Shown here piece by piece: positions 11,206-21,185 of a stretch of 26,255 bases of DNA (position 1 is its first letter; each line of letters begins with the position of its first letter). Under the pieces are notes generated by a model. It saw nothing but the letters and a program-made list of their open reading frames with translations, did no database searches and had not been told where the DNA came from. The stretch comes from Glomus cerebriforme (taxonomy: Eukaryota > Glomeromycota > Glomeromycetes > Glomerales > Glomeraceae). The stretch covers positions 1 to 26,255 of the forward strand of contig QKYT01000168.1 in NCBI GenBank assembly GCA_003550305.1, read 5' to 3'. A program made the translations under genes and the position numbers.

Positions 11206-12218
11206 ATGACAACACTTAAGGAACGTCATAACCTAATTAAGACTTTGTGGAAGGATGGAGTTCATAAAGTCTTAACGCTTCAAAAAACTACTGGATTTCC
11301 TTCAAAAATATTATATAGGTAGGTTAAACAGCTTGAAAAAACAAATGACTTGAAGCAAGGAAGTTATTTAGGCCGTCCAAGACGTCTTACTCCTAAGAAA
11401 CGTCATTATTTTGGTTGTATTGCAAAAACAAAGAAATGTGCTTCAAGTTCTGAGATTACTGAACATCTCAAAAAAACCTATCTAAGACTTGAAATTGCAC
11501 CACAAACAGTTAGAGAAAATCTCCAAAAGCTTGGATATAAAGTTTGTATTCCATGTTCAGTTCCTTTTCTTACTAAAAATGCCATGACTCGTCATGTTGC
11601 TTGGGTAAAGGCTCACCAAAGAAAACGTTAGAATAAAGTTATTTTTTCTGATGAATCTACCTTTCAGATATTTCATAACACAATTCAGGTATGTTATAAA
11701 AGTGGTGAATCAAGACCAAGATGTGCAACAGTTAAACATCCCTTTAAAGTTCATGTGTGGGTGCATTTTGTGCAAAAGAAATTGTTGGTTTTCACATGTT
11801 TACTAAAAATATGAATGGGGAGCTTTACCGAGAGATTTTAACACAAAATTTATTTGAGTAAGCTCACCAGGTCCTTGGTAATGGTTGGATATTCCAACAG
11901 GACAATGATCCAAAACATCGTGCTAGGCTTACAGTCAGTCTTCTTGAGGAACGTTATCTGCAAATTCTTGATTGGCCATCATACTCTCCAGATCTCAATC
12001 CAATTGAAAATTTATGGTTAATAATGAAGAGGAATGTTGAAAAAAAGGTTAATGTTATGATTAGTGAAAAAAAATCTATCATTCAAGAGGTTTTTATGTC
12101 AACAATAGCAAATGAATGGGAGGCTATTGATAGGAATTTATGTCTTAAATTAGTGAATTCTATGTCAATGCGCATAGATTTAGTGATAGAAAGTGAAGGT
12201 GGGACGATAAATTATTGA
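11206..12218 (+). pseudogene. Tc1-like DD34E transposase, broken
   Basis: It would encode a transposase of about 337 residues, the usual Tc1 length, that cuts and pastes the element using the terminal repeats. The N-terminal half carries the DNA-binding helix-turn-helix region ending in a GRPRRLTP motif. The catalytic part has FSDEST (first Asp), QQDNDPKH (second Asp) and SPDLNPIEN (Glu), with 34 residues between the second Asp and the Glu. Inactivating changes are in-frame TAG at 11320-11322, TAG at 11629-11631 and TAA at 11859-11861, and a one-base loss near 11760 that shifts the frame. All three stops can be explained by single C-to-T or G-to-A transitions from common codons, though other origins are possible. 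The frame before the shift starts at the ATG at 11206; the end is the TGA at 12216-12218. Confidence 0.9.
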
Positions 12219-12301
12219 AATTTTATACACTTAATAAATGTATTATGGAGTACATAATATTAAATTTTCAAAGAATTTAAATGAGATATTCACATTTATT
12301 T

Positions 12302-12328
12302 AATTGTCAGTTTTTTCCGCCAGCACTG
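12302..12328 (-). repeat. Right terminal inverted repeat of the Tc1/mariner element
   Basis: Reverse complement of the left end at 24 of 27 positions, followed directly by TA. Confidence 0.9.
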
Positions 12329-12330
12329 TA

Positions 12331-13187
12331 CATTATAATTTTATAGCTTTGAGACTCTTTATCTGTCTCACTTATTTAGTTTCTAGCTTTTGCATATTAC
12401 ATGATAATGTGACTAATTTATCCAATAATCTTTTATATTTTAATGCAAATGACTAAATAATAAATGATTAATGTTATTTATCATAATTCTAAAAAATAAT
12501 CAAATGTTCAGGTTATTTTTGAATACTACTTAAAAATAATTAACCAATCATAGTCATGTGGGGCCAACACTAAAATTCTGACAAATAAAATTTGGTTGGA
12601 AGTTCATAATACACATCAATAGTAATAATATGTAAATTCAATATACAGTATACTAGGGAACGGTGAACCGTTATTGTCCAGAGTAAGAGAGTTTTGATTA
12701 TTGAACACATGATGAAACCACACTCTGGACTAATAATGACGTTATAATATCGTAAATTTTGCCGGATATGATACCCAGCCCAAATTAAGATAAGCTTACC
12801 AGCAGTTACATGTCCTAAATGGTAAATTTTGGAAATTTAAGTCACATGCTAAGTTGTGGCGTTCCTTGGAATCTTGGCAAAGGTAGGACAGAAAGGCTAG
12901 TAAAATGGTGATTGGTTATGGTATTTTTTTTAGAACCGAGTGATACATACCGTATATGGGTAACAATTGTTTTTTTGCCACGGTGAGGCTTTAAAGATCG
13001 AGATTGGGCAGAATTCGTTGAATTTAAACGTGCCATCAAACATTCAAAGGTAATGCATTGTTTAAGGATTCTATTCAGCCCAGATTGATTATAAATGGAA
13101 GAGTTCATTCGTATATTAATAATTGAATTTTCACATAAATATCTTCCAAAAAAACTTCAACCAAAAAATTAATCGTTCTTCAAAACA
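12331..13187. other. Intergenic stretch with an inverted repeat
   Basis: It holds an inverted repeat with core arms GTCCAGAGT (12676-12684) and ACTCTGGAC (12722-12730), extended outwards by TTATT/AATAA, around a 37-nt loop. The part from about 12840 to 13100 is less AT-rich. It has a 17-codon + strand piece (12999-13049, DWAEFVEFKRAIKHSK) that may be a retrotransposon scrap. The last 80 bases are the presumed 5' untranslated region and promoter of the Crinkler-GTPase gene. Confidence 0.5.
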
Positions 13188-14450
13188 ATGTCTATTATTA
13201 CACTTTTCTGTTTGATCCAATGTGACAATCCTAATAAAAAAACCATTTTTGAAGTTGAGATTGAAAAAAACAAATCCATCAGCGAGCTCAAGAACATAAT
13301 TAAGAAGAAAAAACACAGTAACTTTGCAAACTTGGGAGCTGATGAACTTGAACTATGGAAGGTTGACATCCCTTTTAACGAACCGAATGACAAGTTTAAC
13401 ATTCTTGACACAAGACCTCATGCTAGTATCAAGGAAGAACTTGAAGGTGAAGTGTTGGACGGAACAAAGGAGATTGCTGAATACTTTTCAGGCTATCTCG
13501 CGAACGAACACATTAATATTATCGTACAACGCGAACGAATAAATGTGGTTTTTTTTGGACTTACTGGACATGGCAAATCATCAATCTCTAACATGTTGAT
13601 CCAAGGCGATATTCATCAAAATAACGTGTTCAAAGTTAATAATGGTGCGAAAGGAGAAACTATTAATATAAACAGTAGCGTTAATGAAATATTTCAAGTA
13701 TTTGATACGATTGGATTAGGTGAATCAGCTTCTGGTAGTGTTCCCCATAAGGAGGCCATCAAAAAGATAAGAGATTACTTTTCGAGATGTCAGGTGCCAC
13801 TCAACTATATATGTTACGTTAAAAAGCAGGACAGATTTACCGAAGAGGATGCTAAAATGTTCAAAATATTTAAAAAGATCTTTAAAGGAGGAGAGATGAA
13901 TTTCGTCATTATTATTACCCATAGTAAACCAGAATGGGTTGAGGATAATTTTGAATCAATAAAGACTAATTTTGGAAATTATCCAATTATTCCAGTAAAT
14001 TTTCCTTGGAGGAGTGATGATGCCTTCACTGAATTTGAAAAAAGTCAAAGGGAACAAAGTTTAGAACGTTTATTAGATACATTGTTGAAACCAGGAAACA
14101 ATGGTATTAAATTAGAAGTTCTCAGCTCAAGCCAAGCGTTCGAGAAGAACGTATCAAAAATCGTCAGCCTCGTACCAATCGTCGGTTCAGCATATCAGTT
14201 AATCTCTTCTGGTGTTTACTATACGTTAGGAAAGCCAAACGTCGCAAAAGAAAGATTTAAAGAAGGGGCTATTGGAGGTTATGCTGATGTGACCTTTCTA
14301 TCTACAGGGGTTGGTGGCAGTGTGGGAAAGGCATTTTTTAAAAATGTGGGTAAGAAAATTGCAGTAAAGATGGTTAGTCAAGTGAAAGAGAAATTTATAA
14401 CTGAAGAAAAGCTTTATGCTATTCGCCCATATTATAATTTCAGTAAATAA
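13188..14450 (+). CDS. Crinkler-type protein with GTPase domain
   Basis: An intact, intronless frame of 420 residues. Residues about 3-115 look like the ubiquitin-like Crinkler (CRN/SCN) header: LFCLIQCD at the start, an FEVEIEKNKSISELKNIIK strand-helix, LELWKVDIPF (54-63), and the closing HINIIVQRE (108-116) in place of the oomycete HVLVxxP. A P-loop GTPase follows: G1 GLTGHGKSS (124-132), G3 DTIGLGES (173-180), and a THSKPE motif (244-249) at the G4 position, as in AIG1/septin-like GTPases. Residues about 325-385 form a hydrophobic, glycine-rich stretch (VPIVGSAYQLISSG, then GVGGSVGKAFF) that could enter membranes. No signal peptide is seen. Crinkler proteins are known as effectors or conflict proteins with a header, an NTPase and a variable C-terminal part; the GTPase and tail here fit that plan. 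Its target and activity are unknown. The ATG at 13188 follows AAAACA and begins the header exactly. Confidence 0.88.
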   Translation: MSIITLFCLIQCDNPNKKTIFEVEIEKNKSISELKNIIKKKKHSNFANLGADELELWKVDIPFNEPNDKFNILDTRPHASIKEELEGEVLDGTKEIAEYFSGYLANEHINIIVQRERINVVFFGLTGHGKSSISNMLIQGDIHQNNVFKVNNGAKGETININSSVNEIFQVFDTIGLGESASGSVPHKEAIKKIRDYFSRCQVPLNYICYVKKQDRFTEEDAKMFKIFKKIFKGGEMNFVIIITHSKPEWVEDNFESIKTNFGNYPIIPVNFPWRSDDAFTEFEKSQREQSLERLLDTLLKPGNNGIKLEVLSSSQAFEKNVSKIVSLVPIVGSAYQLISSGVYYTLGKPNVAKERFKEGAIGGYADVTFLSTGVGGSVGKAFFKNVGKKIAVKMVSQVKEKFITEEKLYAIRPYYNFSK

Positions 14451-14785
14451 GCATGTTTTTTGTGTAGATTAAACATAAATTATGGAACATTGTATAATTA
14501 TAGCAAATTATATACCCATAGCAATTATTTTATTGTTATTAAGACGAGTTAGAATTTAAAAAATATTAAATTATTTATAACCAATCAATTAAACTGAAAA
14601 AAAAAACTTTTAAAATTATAAGAATTTGAACGTAGAAATGAATGAAAAATTATGAATAAAATATGTATATTAATGTTTTTAAATACAGTACACAAATAAC
14701 TAATTATACAATATATATAAAAGTATATTTAAAAATTTTTTCCGTCTAAAAAGTCTGAATTCTTTTTTTTTTGCAGTCCTTTTTT
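14451..14785. other. Convergent intergenic region
   Basis: AT-rich spacer between the 3' ends of two convergent genes (Crinkler-GTPase on +, RGS receptor on -). An AATAAA on the + strand around 14655 could serve the upstream gene. Nothing else is seen. Confidence 0.5.
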
Positions 14786-16631
14786 TTAGATCCCTTTTTT
14801 TTCAAGTTCTGATCCACACATTTTCAAGAATCTTTCAAAAGTATTTCTATATAATAAATTTAAAACTTCTTCCCTGGCCTGTTCATACATTGTTAATTCA
14901 TATTTATCATCTTTAACCATATTTTTAACATCATTTAATAAACTACCCGGAAAATTAATGGCTAAATCTGAATCTGAATCAAAAAAAGTCTCATAAAAAT
15001 TATTATAATCAGCACGTAATTCGAATGGAAAAGGTATCCAAGAAGCGGCAGATACAGTTTCAACTATTGATTTTGTACAAGGTGAAGTTGTAAATGATGG
15101 TGATACTATTGGCACAGTTGTAGGATATAAATCTGAATTTTCAGAAAGCGAAATATGACCAGTTTCTGTTATAACAACTTTTGGTGTTGAAGGAGGGAGA
15201 ATTTCTTTATTCGTTGGAGTACAATAATGAGCAACTAACATTTTCAAGAATTGATATTCTTGTAAGAAAATTATAAGTTCTGTACAGAAACATGCTGCTG
15301 CGCATACTAGAGATTAAAAATAAAAAATTATTATTATGTTATGTGCAAAATTTGAATAAAAAGTAAATCTTTATATTCGTAATATGCTTACTTTTATAAA
15401 GTTCAAACAATTCAGAATCTTCTAAAACTTTTTCAAACATAATGTACCGTTTGGATTTACCATCTCCATTAATATTATTATTTCGATTTTTTCTATTTGT
15501 AGAAAGGGTTCTTTTTATCATACCACGTGCAGCAGAGATAGGAACGGAATACGTTTTATATTTAAAAGATCGAATTAATGGTACTGTAGTGGATAATGTG
15601 TGACATATAACATATGCCACCCACATGAACATGAGACTACCAAAATAATTTTTCCAACGTGGTAATGTTAATTCAAATATGAAATATCCAGCATATGCAG
15701 TCGCACCAGTGAATAATGCAACCATTAATTCATTTCTAAGACCATAACCATCTCTTATATCATATAATAAATATATAAGGGTAGGGCATATAATCAAAAG
15801 AAATACTCCATTCAGGATATATACCGGAAGATATCTAAAGAAGGGAAAAAGAAAAACATGGTATTAGATAAGAGGACGTGAATATATTTGCTAAGTATCA
15901 ATTACTTACCGAATAGGTACTATTCCATTAACTGTACAAATAGTATTTAATGGATATATCGTGACCTCATGAGAAGTTAATTGTGTCACGAGAGCAAGAA
16001 TGAAAGCGATACCCATTGTGGGACATAAAATCCAGTATGCTAACCATTTATCAGTTGTACAATATTTAAATTTTTTTAATCTATTCATAACTTTATCTCC
16101 CGGAAACCCCAATTTTTCTCGCATTCCTGGAGACATTGGAGTTGTAGGTAGAGAAGAAATTTTAATATTAAGATTATTCTTATTCTTACTCTTCTTACTA
16201 ATATTACTTGAATTCAAACTTGAAAAATTAAATGAAGATTGATGCGGAGTATAAACAACGCTCATTCTCAATTTTGCTAAATTATATTTCGCTATCCAAA
16301 AAAATGATATAACTCTACAAGTTAAAGAACTACAATACAAGAAAAATCCAATATACACAGGCCAATGAATTAATATACAAGGATATTGATTTGGATAGAA
16401 AGCTGTTCTTAAACAGGCCATTACGCATAGTAAAATCATTGCTATTATATGTAAAATGTTCAAACGTAATGGCCTATATCGAATATCTGATATTTTCCTC
16501 CTTCGAACATAAAACAAAATTGTTGTTATGGTGAAATAAAGAAATGTTAATATTGCTAATGTGAGATAAGTTGCTTTTCTCCAAATCGGTGGACCGCCTG
16601 CGGTTATAACATTATTGTTTGGAGATACCAT
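14786..16631 (-). CDS. Seven-transmembrane protein with C-terminal RGS domain
   Basis: Exons on the minus strand are 16631-15910, 15834-15392 and 15306-14786, giving 561 residues; donors are GTAAGT and GTAAGC and both joins keep the frame. Seven hydrophobic helices lie at about 20-42, 57-78, 84-112, 196-218, 243-265, 276-296 and 305-328. A Ser/Asn/Lys-rich cytoplasmic-type loop of about 80 residues separates the third and fourth. The RGS domain starts at about 373 (FEKVLEDSELFELYK) and continues CFCTELIIFLQEY, then FYETFF, INFP and finally EEVLNLLYRNTFERFL near the C-terminus. RGS domains speed GTP hydrolysis by G-alpha subunits; fungal class VI GPCRs (GprK type) and plant RGS1 share this 7TM-RGS plan. 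A Ser/Thr/Pro-rich insert of about 70 residues interrupts the RGS domain. It probably acts at the plasma membrane in nutrient or pheromone sensing; the ligand cannot be told. Confidence 0.9.
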
Positions 16632-19540
16632 TTTTTTTAAGGAAATTAATTAATTAATTATATAATAATAATAATTTTTTAATATTTATAATAATTATAA
16701 TATACAGGCTTTCTGTATGCAATACGAGAAAGAATTTTTTTCGAGTATTCCTTTCGCTTCTTCTTATGCCATATAATCTAAATTAGAGATATCCCCCGAG
16801 ATATGAAGCTGATTTAATAAAATGAGAATGTGTTTTTTATAAAAAAAAAAAATACAAAGAATGCGGATTTTTTTTTATTGTACTTATTAATAGACTAATC
16901 CTTCTCTTGCAGAAAAAAGAAACAAATTGCAGGGTCAAAATGTTTGGAATGTTTGAGAAATTTGGAACAATTCTAAAAACAAGGTTATTTAAAACGCTAG
17001 GAATTTTTCAAACAAGATAACTAAGAAAAAAAAAATGCTATATATATTTGGCAAACAAAAATTTTTGATAGTCCTGATACCCATATACAACCAATAGCCG
17101 GATAATTCATTGCGTAGTAATACATTTATTATTTTATATTATCTCGAAAAAGATATTATGTCCTTTTTTTGGAAAAGTGCGGATCTAAATTCGGTACTCA
17201 ATGGAAATCATTTATAAAACTTTTGTATAAAAAATAAAGGAAGGAAAACCCTTTATCAAGGAAATCATTGATAGAAAAATGATATATCCTATTTTAACGT
17301 TTCAGAATTTTAGGACTTAAACTAAAAACTGATATAATACATTTTTATTTTAATTGTAAAATATATTTTTTTTAATTTTTTAAAATGATAATTGTTTATA
17401 AACGCCATTTTTTTTCGATGACGAAAAGCATGAATTTTTGATCATTCACATTGCATGAATGATAATAATTTAACAATTATACACAAAAATAGCTTTCTTT
17501 TTAATTTTTTTAATTACTTTAATAATCATTGGGAAAATCAATAAAAATAAGAGAATTTACTAACTAACTAAGACATAACTGATAACTCAAATTAAAGTTG
17601 TTGCTGTTAAAGGAATAGCGCCTTCTTGTCCTGAAACACTTTGGATACATAACTATGCCAAATTCTTTCAAGCTTGAAGATCTTAAAAGAAATGGGACTA
17701 TAAATAAACATAGCTAACATATGCACAAATATAATCGAATGTTTTTAAAAATAATTATAAAAAATTTTTTAAAAAAAAACCGTATGATTAATTTAAAAAA
17801 AATGTATTATGCTCATTCATGATATAATAAAAAATAAACAATAAATTATGTTGTAACCCGCACTCGACATGTTTTGCATGTTACCATAAACAATGACGGA
17901 CGGAAATAACAAAAAATAACGAAATTACATTTTCATTTCAAGTCCTTTTATTATTGCTCAATGAATGAATTCTTTGAATTCCATAAACGACGATGACAAT
18001 ATTTGAGTTCATTTTGAAATGCTGTTAAAAAATAAATGCATGAAAATTGAATTTCTAAATCTAATAATGTGTTGAGAAGCACAAAAAAGCTTTGTATGAA
18101 AGAATGGTAAAGAAATGTATAACCGTAATTTTACTGCGGCACGTGACTCATGGCGCAGAATTATGTTCTGATCAATTCTTGGCATCTTCCAATAATATCC
18201 CTTTAACCAATGAAATTCAAAAATTTAGATTGATCGTCTGCACTAATTTTGTCAATCATATAATTTGGAAATTGTGGTGAAAATATTAGTATATATATTT
18301 GATCTGTTATATGACATAATAACTTAAAAATCAGAAGTTATTTTACCTTCAATTAAAAATATTATTAATAATGATTACCACATAAATTATGTTATTGAAC
18401 ACAAGTAAATCTAAATAATTAAATAATTAATACTTTAGAACATCCTCAAATAAAATGATTTAACTTATCGTTAAAATGTTAAACCCATAAATCGTAAATT
18501 CGCAATCATTTTTTATTGTATTGACATTTAGGGCATTGACCGTTTTATGATTTTATGCGAGCTACTGTACCCGTACTATAGCATTAACCAATGCAGTGAA
18601 AGGGTCTTAAATCCTTTATCTGTTATATCATCAAACGATTTAACCAATTATTTAGATATAATTCTACAAGTTCGATTTACTGCATTCTAAGATTCTAAGA
18701 TTACCAATCACCAGTTAATCACCAATCCACCACCAATCCACCTACGCTAGTGAAATTTATCTATTTCATATGTCGGTTACAAAATATAAACATTTACGCA
18801 ACTGAAGAAGAAGATAGAAAATTTTGGATAAATTCCGAAGTCCGAACAAGATTTTCATAATAAATTTTAGGTCTATAATAATTAAATTGCAGTGCAATGC
18901 GAATCAACTTTCTCTTTTTATTACAATGAATCTGAGAATGAATTATGATTATGAAAAGATATAAAGTATTCTTTATTATTATTTTTTTACGCGTGATGAA
19001 ATATTTTTCAAGATTGCTGTGCTACATTACTGTAATTACGATTTTTGACCCAATAATATTTAGGGAATTATGAATACGATCACGTGATTAATTAACCACC
19101 TATGTATAATAACAGTCAAAGTTACCGGCTACTGAAGTTTACTGATACCAAAGTACATATATAGTTTTTATGAAAATTTGGTATTAATTTTTACCAGATT
19201 TATCAATGATAAAAAAAATTATGTACTGAAGTTATGTGTTACGTTAATTCACCAACCAGTTCTAATCGCGTAAACATTACTGCCTAGTTCAATTAGTATA
19301 TGCAAAATTTAGTAAAAACCAGGAATTTTTATTTTCCTATTAAAAATTGAAATGAGAATTGTGATAATAATATATATATATATATTTTTATTTTTTTCTT
19401 GTCTAATTATATTTTTCCGTGCCTATAAACCTAAAGAACATTGTATTACACAACGAATTATTAAAAAGGTATAAACCCAAATTATATGGTACAAATAAAT
19501 AAAAAATGCAATTAATGGTAGTAAAGTGATGAATGAGAAT
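16632..19540. other. Long intergenic region, no gene recognised
   Basis: About 2.9 kb of AT-rich sequence with stops in all frames. The first part is the presumed promoter of the RGS receptor. A short direct repeat of ACCAATC/CACC units lies at about 18700-18745, an (AT)n run at about 19371-19385, and an isolated palindrome GATCACGTGAT at about 19079-19089 (E-box-like). The longest open stretches have no family resemblance and lack ATG starts. Confidence 0.5.
18700..18745. repeat. Short degenerate direct repeat (ACCAATC/CACC units)
   Basis: The words ACCAATCACC, ATCACCAATCCACC and ACCAATCCACC follow each other, after a doubled CTAAGATT. It looks like local slippage and is C-rich compared with its surroundings. 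Confidence 0.5.
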
Positions 19541-21185
19541 CTAATTTAATCTATCATTTTCATTTGGACATAAAACGGTTAAATCAGCAGCAGTTGGATC
19601 ATATTTATTCGTTTTTTGTGATTGTTCCGTGAATACATTATTCCTATGATTTGAAAAAAAAATTAATATTTTAATAAAAAAATTTTTTGAGGAAAGATAT
19701 CATATTGTTTATACATACCAAACTGCTTTTGCTATCCTTTCATGAGCAAGTAAAGAAGGATGGAAACAATCAACACCACTTAATAAATCCAAATTACCAT
19801 CAGATATATCCATATTTTCCATACCAGGATCATAAGATACAATAAAATCTTGATAATTTCTTTTTTGAAAATCTAATGTAATACTTTTTAGCCTTTCATT
19901 ATATTGGCCAGCTAAATCATCCATAGCTTTTCTTGTTTTATCACCCAAAGGTCCTGCAACAAAAGCACATTGACATTCTACAAATAGTCCAGCTATTTTA
20001 CCCAGTACACAACTTTCATCTTTTAAACTTGCGTTAAACATTTGTGAGATTTTGAATACTGACATTAAATTTACGAAAAGTTTAGGAACATTTTTACGAA
20101 GATTTTCTAATCCGTTACGAATATGAGATTCAAATTGATCAGGTGAAAATTGAATTTGTTGGGTTAAGTTTGTACATCCATTGCATAAATCGTTATTACC
20201 AAACCATACTGTAGCATACTAATAATAACATTATTATTAAAAAAAAAAGTTTTGTGAATAAATGAGGAGAGAGATATACAAAAGGAAATATTTTTATAGT
20301 TACCTTCCAATCATTTTGTACATCGATGTCTTTTCTTTGAGAAAGTTGATCGATAAGATAATTCACTAATTAAATGATTTTAAAATAAATAAATTCTTTT
20401 TTTTTTTTTAAAAAAAAACAAATACAAATAACACGTAAACCCACCTTGTTTGTCAATGTTTATTGCCTGGGCACCACTTTGTGCTGCATTTAGTTGATCA
20501 AGATTTGGAATGTAATTACTTGGACATAAAACACCATAACAAACTTCAATAAGATGAGTTCCTTTAGAGTCTCCAACTAAGCTTGGACTAAATTTTCTAA
20601 GTATATTTGGTATCGAAACTACATCGGAATCTCCTCCCACTGCAAAATTAGCTCCTCGATATTCGTCCAAAGGACTCTTTCCATCTTGAAAAACTTGATT
20701 TAATTTATCAACTCGAACTCCAAATCCAGCTAATTTGAATGATTAATTCGTTTATATAAGAAAATTATCCAAAAAAGAATTCAAGCATAAAATTGTTGGT
20801 AAAACTACTTACCCATAACCGAATCACCTAAACCCATTATAACCTAAAATACGGGGTATGCGATTAACTTCATTATATAGTTGAAAAAAATATCTAGTTC
20901 AAAAAAAATATATATTATCTAGTAATTAATTACCTTGATATCATCCGCTCTCAAATCTCGAACATTTGTCGCTGGTGCTGCTCTTGGAGGAAGTGAAGGA
21001 CACTTGGTGATATCACTAACAAAAAGACGATTGGTATGTGTGGTTCCATTCACCTTTTGTGTCGGAAGTGATGTTACTGCAGTAGAAAAGATTGTAATGC
21101 ATAATAACAAGATAACGGAGATGCTTGATGCGGTAGAGAAGGAAACGTATCTTGATGCGTTTCGATCAATTCCGTCGAATTTCAT
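19541..21185 (-). CDS. Secreted phospholipase B1-like SGNH hydrolase
   Basis: Six exons on the minus strand (21185-20934, 20843-20813, 20729-20445, 20365-20304, 20218-19719, 19643-19541) join in frame to give 410 residues; exon 2 is only 31 nt. It most resembles animal phospholipase B1, which removes acyl chains from phospholipids and lysophospholipids. Family blocks are visible: catalytic Ser in GLGDS (Ser92), a block II-like FAVGGDSD (123-130), block III GNND (217-220) followed by LCNGC, and the Asp-His pair in DCFHPS (Asp360, His363). The end matches the family as well (AVWNN..., then a CP motif). A hydrophobic segment at about 20-40 after a short polar N-terminus suggests a signal peptide or signal anchor, so the enzyme acts outside the cell or at its surface. 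The tiny exon carries the GDS motif. The ATG at 21185 is the only good start ahead of the hydrophobic segment. Confidence 0.9.

Larger units (their letters stand above)
11050..12328 (+). mobile_element. Tc1/mariner DNA transposon, complete but inactive
   Basis: The element is 1,279 bp long, flanked by TA at 11048-11049 and 12329-12330, the target duplication of the Tc1/mariner superfamily. It has 27-bp terminal inverted repeats matching at 24 of 27 positions, starting CAGTGCT and including AAAAAACTGACAATT. It encloses a single transposase reading frame with a DD34E catalytic triad. The frame is broken (see the transposase entry), so the copy is non-autonomous by itself. The close match of the ends suggests fairly recent insertion. 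The left end has an extra inverted copy of its terminus (11096-11124). Confidence 0.93.

Noticed and set aside
12999..13049. Possible LINE-protein fragment (DWAEFVEFKRAIKHSK) on the + strand
   Set aside because: Only 17 codons and recognised from memory alone; too short to call as a feature.
12842..13108. 88-codon minus-strand open frame upstream of the Crinkler-GTPase gene
   Set aside because: No domain and no conserved splice context. The opposite strand at 12999-13049 reads as a possible retrotransposon scrap, so the frame is probably incidental.
13131..13411. Minus-strand open frames opposite the start of the Crinkler-GTPase gene
   Set aside because: They overlap a well-supported coding frame on the other strand and are Phe/Leu-rich, as expected for the antisense of Lys/Glu-rich sequence.
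16000..16242. 80-codon + strand open frame
   Set aside because: Antisense of the first exon of the RGS receptor.
18092..18280. 62-codon + strand open frame
   Set aside because: No ATG at its start, no domain, isolated in intergenic sequence.
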